A stretch of 64,000 nt of DNA from Macrosoma leucophasiata (Eukaryota > Arthropoda > Insecta > Lepidoptera > Hedylidae): positions 15,260,501-15,324,500 of the forward strand of contig JAWQUS010000010.1 in the NCBI GenBank assembly GCA_036365455.1, read 5' to 3'. Below, one piece after another: positions 56,893 through 64,000 of this stretch. The notes beneath the pieces were generated by a model. The model was not told the DNA's origin, ran no database searches, and was given only the letters and a program-made list of their open reading frames with translations. The stretch's first letter is position 1, and every line of letters begins with the position of its first letter. The position numbers and the translations under genes are program-made.

Positions 56893-57425
56893 CATTTTGT
56901 ATGTATGTATCCTCACGCCAAGTCCCTTACGGGGTAGGAAGAGAGTGTCGAGTGCGAGATATCCCGGTCCTGACCTTTTGTGCTTCTTCTGCATTGATCA
57001 TTCTCTTCATTTTTTTTTTTTTTTTTTTTTTATGTAATTGAAGTTGCAAACAAGCATGCAGTTCACATTGATGTTAAGTGATGACTGCAGCCTATAGACA
57101 CCCACACAAAGACCAAGGTCAAAATGTAAATGCGTTACCACTCCTGAGGCCTAAGGTGTTATGCCTCTGTGCCGGAAATTACAGGGCCGTACATTACCAC
57201 CTGACCGGAACACGATAGTGCTGAACACTACCATTTAGCGGCAAGTAAATCAGGTAATGCGGTGGTGCCTACGCCCGCGAGCTCCGTCACTGGAGCTCTA
57301 CCACCAGTAAAAATTCTTCATATATTATGTACGCCGATTCCTAAAACTTGATCCTATTCCCAGACAGTACTCGACCTATTTGATCAAGGTAGGTCAGTCT
57401 TGGTCTTCCTCTGCAACCATCTACA
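56893..57425 (+). repeat. Repeat-D copy 2, split by SINE-A
   Basis: Left part 56893-57008 (TGTATGTATCCTCACGCCAA, GAGATATCCCGGTCCTGACC) and right part 57310-57425 (GTACGCCGATTCCTAAAACT, GGTAGGTCAGTCTTGGTCTT) correspond to the split copy at 19330-19811. Confidence 0.75.
57009..57308 (-). repeat. SINE-A copy inside Repeat-D
   Basis: Minus-strand full-length copy with a long tail (T-run 57009-57031) and head complement GGAGCTCTACCACCAGT. The flanks ATTCTCTTCAT (left) and ATTCTTCAT (right) are an imperfect target duplication, which the intact Repeat-D order supports. Probably among the youngest copies here. Confidence 0.88.
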
Positions 57426-57524
57426 TAGCATTTTATTCATGTATAGCAAACGATAACACGTGTACAGATACTGGTTTTCAGACTAATTTTATGTGAAGTT
57501 AAGGACTCCCATGTGCAATTTATT

Positions 57525-57885
57525 AAAGGTTGTTTTATATTATTTCGCATTAACACATGCTTGTGAAATATATTTTATTTAAAGAAAAATGGAAAGAAAA
57601 ATTTGACTTCAGGCGAGACTCGAACTCGCGGCCTACTGGGAATCTAGTCCAGCCGCTCTTCCAATTGAGCTACTGAAGTCCTGCCCGATTTGTCAAATCT
57701 TTCCTTCACATTTATTGCATTGCTTTATGGTAGCAGCATCGCCATCTATTGCCAACTATGCTAGTTAGGCAACCGATATAATAGACTTTTCAGTTTATTG
57801 AATATCGTAAAGAAGTCGCTTTTACCCTTAATAATTGTTTTATATTATTTCGCATTAACACATGCTTGTGAAATATATTTTATTA
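57525..57885 (-). mobile_element. SINE-C copy with duplicated end block
   Basis: Minus-strand unit: tRNA-like domain 57606-57679, then the CATTTATTGCATTGCTTTAT body. The same 50-bp block TTGTTTTATATTATTTCGCA to GAAATATATTTTATT lies on both sides in the same orientation (57532-57581 and 57836-57885). This is what a fragment of a head-to-tail array of units would give. Confidence 0.8.
57606..57679 (-). ncRNA. tRNA-like domain of SINE-C
   Basis: Identical in layout to the other three: 74 nt, acceptor ACTTCAG/CTGAAGT, T-arm GCGAG/CTCGC, T-run after the 3' end. Anticodon arm imperfect. Confidence 0.55.
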
Positions 57886-59083
57886 AAGGTGTCATTTTTG
57901 TATCCCTTAAGATTGTTACTTACTGTGTGTATTACTATTTATAACATTCTCACGTTCGCATATTATTGTCAATAGAAATAGACTCTTGGGCTTAATTAAA
58001 ATAGACGGAAGACGTAATAACACACAATTCTAGTGTTTGTTGAAACGTAACATGAAGCGATTGAATCTATTAAGATTATTTAGTTTTAAACCAAAATGCT
58101 CTTGATGTTTCATAGGATAAGAAGGTCAAGGAACACGTTTAAAAATTAAATTTATAATCTCCATAAAATTGTTCATAAATATTTATCGCACTTGTACAAA
58201 GTAAACAAATACTATTTGTATGATTTCTAGAGAAATACAATCTTCTGCAAAATAATTAAATTATTTATAATGACATTGTTTATGTATCGAAGCATTTTGT
58301 TAATTAATGTAATTTTATCAAGAGCGCCTGTTTCAAAGTCCATGCGATTAAATTTATTATGATCATTAATAACACAAAGGTTTATATTTGCGTATTATTA
58401 AAACATAAGAATGGCACGCCAAATCGCAACTATTTGAATTAAACGGATGGAAAGTCAATTTCCCAAATTGTTTAACTTCCAAAATGTTACTTGCTAATAA
58501 AACCATCTTTAATAAATGTCTCAAACTATTATTATTATTATTTTTGTTGACAGTTTCGGATACTCTCGCCCTCAGTATAGAATAATACTTAGTTAACAAT
58601 TGCAATCAGAGGTGTGTCAGGACCGTGATATCTATCTGCACACTCTCTGCCTACCCCGTAAGCCACTTGGCATGAGGTTATTACATGTATGTTACATTGT
58701 AATAAATGTGTATTAGTTAAATATCTGTTCTTATGTATATATTTATTAATTTTATTAATTACGATATAAGCCTATCACTTATAAATATTTTATGAAGATA
58801 ATAAAGTAGTTAACAATTTGAAAACCACCAAACAAAAAAGATGCCTTATCGTTTATTATCACTATGATTTTACCTCCATGCATAATATCTAATTAACTCT
58901 ATTACGTGTTTATCTAGTGGGCAGAGCAGACCGTTCGTGCGTCAATCGTATTTAACAAATAACCGCGCAATGATAACGTTGTAACCCCTGTTATCGTCGT
59001 ATCCCGGAACGTCTGCGAACTAGAAGCAATGCGGATCTATTAAGTAATCAGTGGAGGTTGTGTTCAGTGCATCTTCGAACGTT
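57886..59083. other. Spacer upstream of the lipase gene
   Basis: No exon recognised. A minus-strand Repeat-D scrap at 58613-58695 (TCAGGACCGTGATATCTATC, CTACCCCGTAAGCCACTTGG). The last 150 bp probably holds lipase regulatory sequence, including TGATAA-like GATA sites. Confidence 0.5.
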
Positions 59084-59093
59084 TATATAAATA
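59084..59093 (+). promoter_or_regulatory. Lipase TATA box
   Basis: TATATAAATA, preceded by GAACGTT and followed about 30 bp later by GGCACTG near 59112-59118 as a plausible start. It lies 178 bp before the lipase ATG, giving a leader of roughly 145 nt. Confidence 0.65.
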
Positions 59094-59261
59094 GGAGACG
59101 CGGGAATTGATGGCACTGTAAGCTCGACAATTAACATGACCACAGTTCGCGTTACCGCGCGCGTCTAACGATCGTGTTTTATTACGCTGAATCCTAAGTG
59201 ATAACGCTGTGTCATTAACACATGCGTTCGATTTTGTTTTCGTAGTATACTTGTGTTCGAA

Positions 59262-59364
59262 ATGTATAATAAGACCAGTGCTACTTTAATGCTGCAAACC
59301 ATCATGGTGTTGATGGAGAAGCAAAATGCAACGGATGTCACCAACTTTCCCAGTACTTTTTATG
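59262..59364 (+). CDS. lipase exon 1
   Basis: Codes residues 1-34 plus one base; includes the hydrophobic LMLQTIMVLM. Context CGAAATGT at the ATG; donor TATG/GTTAGT. Confidence 0.75.
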
Positions 59365-62300
59365 GTTAGTTTTTATATAATTTGGCAAAAGTGTAACAGT
59401 GAATATTTAATTCATAAGTAAATTGAAAATTCCCTTTTTTAAAGTTTTCAAATGTGATAAAAGTTTATGGTACATGCTTGAACAAATCAATACATAGTTC
59501 TGATTATATTATCAGTCTTGTTTGTGACGATTGCCTAAAAATAACGTATTTTGAAGGATGGAATTTAATCTTGAACCTACAATAATTTGTGGGCGTTATT
59601 ATGGTATAATTTTGATACTAAAAATAAGAGGGTAATCAGAATAAAACAAAAAAGTCCAGTCATTATTTTAAACGATATCTCGGTGCAACAAAAATTAATG
59701 ATTGTAATTTAAATTATTTTTAAGAGGACGCCGAGTTGGAGCGATGCTATGGGAATTACGGGTGCTTCTCAAAGGCATATCCATGGACGGAAAACAGACC
59801 TGACAACTATTTCCCCGTATCACCGGAGGCCCTGGGCGTCAAGTAAGAGGCAACACATTATTATATAAAACTACTGTGATGTTATATAAAAAAAATTGCG
59901 ATTTAAAATTAGTCGTGTTTTTACTGGTGGTAGCTCCAGTGTCGGAGCTCGCGGGCGTAGGCACCACCGCATTACCTAATTTACTTGCCGCTAATAGGTA
60001 GTGTTCAGCACTATCGTGTTCCGGTCATGTGGTAATGTACGGCCCTGTAATTTCCGGCACAGAGGCATAACACCTTAGGCCTCAGGAGTGGTAACGCATC
60101 TGTATTTTGACCTTGGTCTTCATGTGGGTCACTTAACATCGATGTGAACTGCTTGCCGATGCTTGTTTGCCACTTCCATTACATAAAAAAGTCGCATGTT
60201 TTGAATGGGCATATTTGATATTTATTAACGGTATCTTTTATTTACCTTCTGATCAAATCACCATAATTGTCGACGAAATTCTGGAAAATCGGAAAAAATC
60301 AGGGTAGCAAAGAGTTGCCATTGAAAAGTTGGAAAATGATTATAAAAAAAAACACCTTAGCGAATCAGTATTTTGAACAAAACAATTGCGCTCATTTTGT
60401 CTGCGTATAATTAATTGATTGTGGTAAAGGCTATTTCGCAAAATGGTCAAGGCCATTTAGGTTTGAATCTGTTTTAGAATCGACACACTGCTAAATTAAG
60501 TTTCTTTCCTGAACGATCAAACTGCGCTACTGTGAATGATATTTTAAAATAAATTATCCCGAACACGGTGGAAAAACCAGGATGTTCGGTGGCTTAGTGG
60601 TATCCGCTAAATAGTAGTGTTCACGGCTTTATTTGGTAGGTACTTCACCTATAAGAAAAGAGCGTAAAGAATATTTCATACCGCAAAAGCGATACCTACC
60701 ATGTTCGCCGTGACAGCTAATAAGTAGGTAATAGTAATATGGCATGGCTTCTACTAATTCTACTAATTTTACACGCATTAATATTTATCACGCACTAAGA
60801 TCACGCCTGCTTTTTCTAAACGCCTAAAAAATAATACTCAACTTCATTACAAATACCGATCTAATATTTCTGTTATTGGACTCAAGCCTCACAAATCGTG
60901 TGAGACGAGAGAAATTATTTTTAACAACTTTAGAGGAGTGTATCTCGCCAAATTTTGACTTTCCTAAATAAAAATATATATTTAAAATATTGCTTCTCGT
61001 TTAAAACACTTGCATGACTATATGTAGGTACCTTTTTGTTTTTTTTTCAATGTGTCAAATCTGAAACGGTAATGACCGCAAGTTTGTATTTGTTTATACA
61101 AATAAAGTCCTTGTGTTCATGTAATCTATTAAGCTTCTAGACAAGATAAATTGTTTATCCACATCTCTAACTTACCAGACGCACTAGACCAATTAAATGA
61201 TAAGGCTCGACTACATTTAATTATTACGTTTTCCCCGCTGATAACAACTGAGATGCAATTGTTTACGTAGAGTAGTTTTATTGCTATTGGCTAAGGACAT
61301 ATTTTCATATTAAATGTTATATATTTTTTTAATTTAGTTATTTTTTAACCGACTTCCAAAAAAAGTGTCATTAACTATTTATCATAATTTCTCGACATGG
61401 CCATGCAAAATATAATGTAAAATTTCAGAGTACGTTTTTTTTCTTAGTTTGCTCCACACTGCTTTGCCAATCAGTATTTGTTTAAGGAGATAATTGGCCA
61501 ATTTACTGCCAGGAATATAATGCTACAGATAATGGAAAAGTTTATTAAAGTCAACAGTAATTTACCTACTTAATAAGTAATATTTAGAACTGTACGAGTA
61601 TTAGTGGTTAGTCTATCGGTGAAGAATCTACACTTTTGGCTAACAAGCAAACTGTTCAAATTGATTGTAGCCTAAAATCGCAAGATTGGGACTTTAGATC
61701 TTAATGTAAAAGCGTCGTGTTACGCTTGAAGCCTAAGCCTTTTCTATAAATATGTTGAAAACAACAAAAACCGCTATGCATAATCAGTATAAAATATTTT
61801 GGATCTCTAATAGTTCCAATACGATAGCCTTGATAGGTACTGTGTTCATGAGATGATTTTGTTTTCGGAACTATTTAGGAAGTGCGATGTAAAATATATT
61901 AACAGAAAAAATGTTGCGATACGGAACACCGAGTGCATGTTATCGGGGCACATGTATCTACATAATACATTAATAATGTCTGTAGAAGATAACGTCCGGG
62001 GGCTCGTCCATGACATCGATCTACCATTAACTGAGACTAAACAAATATTTACGTCCTATAATTGCAGTGTGACGTTTTATCTCGGATATAACAAACAAAC
62101 AAGTTGATATTTCGGTTGCAATATACTTTATCGTTGGGTACATGTCCAAACAGGGTGTAATGACCTTTGAACCTCTAATTTCTGACAATGTGGGTGTGAA
62201 TTTAAAGATAAAAATAATTTTGTTACTTACCTAATGATTACAATGAGTTATCAAGTATTATCTAGTATTATCCATTATGTTGGTGGGGACTGGTCTGTTC

Positions 62301-64000
62301 TGGTTTGCAGGAGCTATATCACATTTAGTAGATAGCAGTTTATTTGCATCTATGCTATGGACGTTCACATTATTTGATTTTTCACGATAATTTGTACTAG
62401 ATTTAAGCTCTCATTTAAAAGAGCTCTTACTGAGTTTGTTGGGTAGCGGAGTTCTTCTCAGTAGTGACTGCACTTGGAACTCTGCTAAGTGAATAACTTT
62501 GATCTTGACGAATAAGTTTTTCTTTTTCTTCATTTATCATCATTGAAGTAATTGAAAAATTTTGTGATTATTATGTTTTAACTAAGTAGTTTAAATTCTA
62601 ATTTTTAATTTACTGATGTATGATTTTGGTTTACTTTATGTAATGGTTATTCACTCTAGGTATTTTATATTTCTGGACGTTCTGAAAGTATCTGTAAAGA
62701 TCTATTCGAAATAAAAATATTTTCTATTTCTATTTCTATCAACGCGTCATCGATCTCATAGTGTTTAGTACAACGCCCTTTTATTACTGATATTGATGTT
62801 TTTATTGTTTTTCATTCGTAGTCTTTTTTTTTCATAAAAGTACGTATTACTATTTATGTCTAGATGTTTCTTCTTATGTCCCATCTACACTCTCACGAGG
62901 CGCCTCTAGCTAGAGGCTCTCTGCACGAAACTTGACGAACTCGAGGTGACGGTAAAGGGTGGTGTCGCTACTCACCGACAGCTCGTCACAAGCGGCTCTG
63001 CGCTCTAAAAGTATTATTATATTACATATTTATTCAGTTGCCTGCAGGTTGATTTGCTTGCTTTATCCACTCGCGTCCTCATAGCGGAGCCACAGCGAGG
63101 CGAGGGAAGACGAGGGGACAGGAACGCACCGTCTACACTCTCCTTTCTACACGCGTTCTCTCGTGTCGTGTCGTGGAGAGTTTGGATGAGGCATAATAGA
63201 AAGATATGGGAAAATTAATAAATATGTAAATTAATAAAAAATATAATAGTAAAATGTTAAGCCTGGGCTGCACCAAGATATTTGTTAAAGTTAAAGTTAT
63301 TGTAACATTTCACATCCTTCTCTAACTTAAAGAAATCTGTTAAAGTTAGAGAGGGATGTGTAATGTTACAATAACGTTAACTTTAACAAGTATCTTGGTA
63401 CAACCCAACCCAGGCTAAGAGTGGGTTAGCCTCAATAGCCACCACTATAATTTTATTCCACCAATTCTGGTTCAGCTGGTGGTGTTCGCAGATTTGTGTT
63501 ATGTCTAAACCCTAACATGAGATTTGTATGTATAACTATCTATAGACTGATAAAGAGTCGAATTGTTTCCTGATTATTATTTTTACTTGCTGCTGCATAA
63601 ATTTGTTTTAAATTGGGGTGACCAACGATAGTAAATTAAAATATTTTTATAAATAATAGTAGGTATCTGTTACAAGTTTACTTTATCTATAATTTGTGAT
63701 TAATATGTGTAAGAATATCTGCTGTGCTCTCTTATATATTAACAACTTTAAATTTTTTGGAGTACGCTTTAAATTAACTTTATATTTATGCTCAGGTACG
63801 CGGTGTTTACAAGAAGGAATAGAAGATTACCAGTGTTGCTACATGCCGATGACACTGAGAAAATACGTCATGCCAATTTAGATTCTCGTGGGCCTTTCTA
63901 TCTCTTGTCTCATGGATTTTTGGAAGGTGGACATAAAACTTGGGTATGTATTTTATATTTTGTCAAGGTACCCTTATTTGTTTTTGAACTAAGGTAATAT
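59262..64000 (+). CDS. Neutral (pancreatic-type) lipase, 5' part, runs off the window
   Basis: Three exons in matching phase (59262-59364, 59725-59842, 63796-63943) code the first 123 residues of a secreted triacylglycerol/phospholipid lipase of the pancreatic-lipase family. After a short N-terminal segment come the family's marks: CYGNYGCFSKAYPWTENRP (compare CY..LGCFS...PW), FPVSPEALGVKYAVFTRRNR (compare .PWSPE...TRFLLYTR.N), and ANLDSRGPFYLLSHGFLEGG followed by W. HGF is the conserved strand and oxyanion region before the catalytic part. The nucleophile GXSXG and the Asp and His lie beyond 64000. The N-terminus MYNKTSATLMLQTIMVLMEK is a weak signal peptide. Lipases of this family act extracellularly in gut or haemolymph; some insect members are yolk-protein-like. 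Which subgroup cannot be told here. Confidence 0.88.
59725..59842 (+). CDS. lipase exon 2
   Basis: Codes residues 35-73 with CYGNYGCFSKAYPW. Acceptor AATTATTTTTAAG, the choice that keeps phase (the alternative AG two bases later does not). Donor GTCAA/GTAAGA. Confidence 0.88.
59923..60190 (+). repeat. SINE-A copy in lipase intron 2
   Basis: ACTGGTGGTAGCTCCAGTGT head, full middle, ends TTCCATTACATAAAAAA. The flanks GTCGTGTTTT (left) and GTCGCATGTTTT (right) look like an imperfect target duplication. Part of the GGTGTCTATAGGCTGCAGTCATC block is deleted. Confidence 0.85.
60191..62420. other. Lipase intron 2, left part, nothing else recognised
   Basis: AT-rich intron sequence. No exon or clear repeat recognised; an 84-codon frame at 61853-62107 has no recognisable motif and is treated as chance. 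Confidence 0.45.
62421..62730 (+). repeat. Dispersed repeat, probable LINE 3' end
   Basis: Second copy of the 5932-6240 repeat, same orientation, ending GATCTATTCGAAATAAAAAT then TTTCTATTTCTATTTCTAT. Confidence 0.6.
62731..63259. other. Lipase intron 2, GC-richer segment
   Basis: 62880-63190 is GC-richer than its surroundings (CGAGGCGCCTCTAGCTAGAG, GAGCCACAGCGAGGCGAGGG, GTGTCGTGTCGTGGAGAG). No exon or terminal repeats recognised. Confidence 0.35.
63260..63416. mobile_element. MITE-2 copy 2, foldback
   Basis: Inverted ends AGCCTGGGCTGCACCAAGAT and ATCTTGGTACAACCCAACCC, AGGCT; the inner arms pair through AACATTTCACATCC and its complement. Longer than copy 1 (157 against 97 bp) because of extra central sequence. 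Confidence 0.8.
63796..63943 (+). CDS. lipase exon 3
   Basis: Codes residues 74-123 with YAVFTRRNRR and FYLLSHGFLEGGHKTW. Acceptor TATTTATGCTCAG, donor TGG/GTATGT in phase 0; the next exon is outside the window. Confidence 0.9.

Noticed and set aside
63260..63416. MicroRNA precursor
   Set aside because: The same termini occur at 19112-19208; a dispersed foldback MITE explains the hairpin.

Overview
The window looks like nuclear DNA of a moth or butterfly (Lepidoptera). This is inferred from three things. It is AT-rich and very dense in short interspersed repeats and MITEs. It carries mariner, I-type and Jockey-type elements with 3' ends of the kind common in Lepidoptera. Its protein genes are clearly animal and insect-like. 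No bacterial, viral or CRISPR content was seen.

Layout. From 1 to about 29.5 kb I recognise no coding exon; the stretch is repeats and AT-rich spacer. A GC-rich segment at 23.6-24.25 kb ends in a donor-like site on the minus strand, so part of this desert could be the first intron of a minus-strand gene whose coding exons lie left of the window. At 29.6-32.5 kb lies CaMKII (plus strand), with its whole coding sequence in one uninterrupted exon and a spliced 5' UTR, followed by a long AT-rich 3' region. Convergent to it at 37.6-38.6 kb (minus) is a single-exon torsin-family AAA+ protein with an unusual N-terminal domain and membrane anchor. From 38.9 to 45.6 kb is a pile-up of mobile DNA: an I-type LINE 3' end and a Jockey-type LINE 3' end, both with exact target-site duplications, a 457-bp MITE, a 3.4-kb-spaced inverted repeat, and a large inverted pair of tRNA-like SINEs. 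From 46.4 to 55.3 kb is aurora borealis (bora), reconstructed here as eight exons coding 696 residues with consistent splice phases; its introns hold several SINEs, MITEs and dead LINE fragments. From 59.1 kb to the right edge is the 5' part of a neutral (pancreatic-type) lipase gene, with a TATA box and three exons; the rest lies beyond the window.

Repeats named here for convenience. SINE-A: about 270 bp, A-tailed, with a GAGCTCC/GGAGCTC hairpin at its head. SINE-B: tRNA-related, three copies in bora introns. SINE-C: carries a complete 74-nt tRNA-like domain. Repeat-D: an older repeat interrupted by SINE-C in one copy and by SINE-A in another. MITE-1: CAGTGCTCAACAAT termini. MITE-2: AGCCTGGGTTGCACC termini. 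Class names for SINEs and MITEs rest on termini, tails and target duplications seen by eye, not on database matches.

Biology. CaMKII (calcium signalling), Bora (Aurora A/Polo activation at mitotic entry), a torsin-like membrane AAA+ protein and a secreted lipase do not form one pathway; this is an ordinary gene neighbourhood. The observations most worth checking are the torsin-like protein, the intronless CaMKII, the duplicated DSGF motif in Bora, and the tRNA-like SINE-C with its inverted copies.
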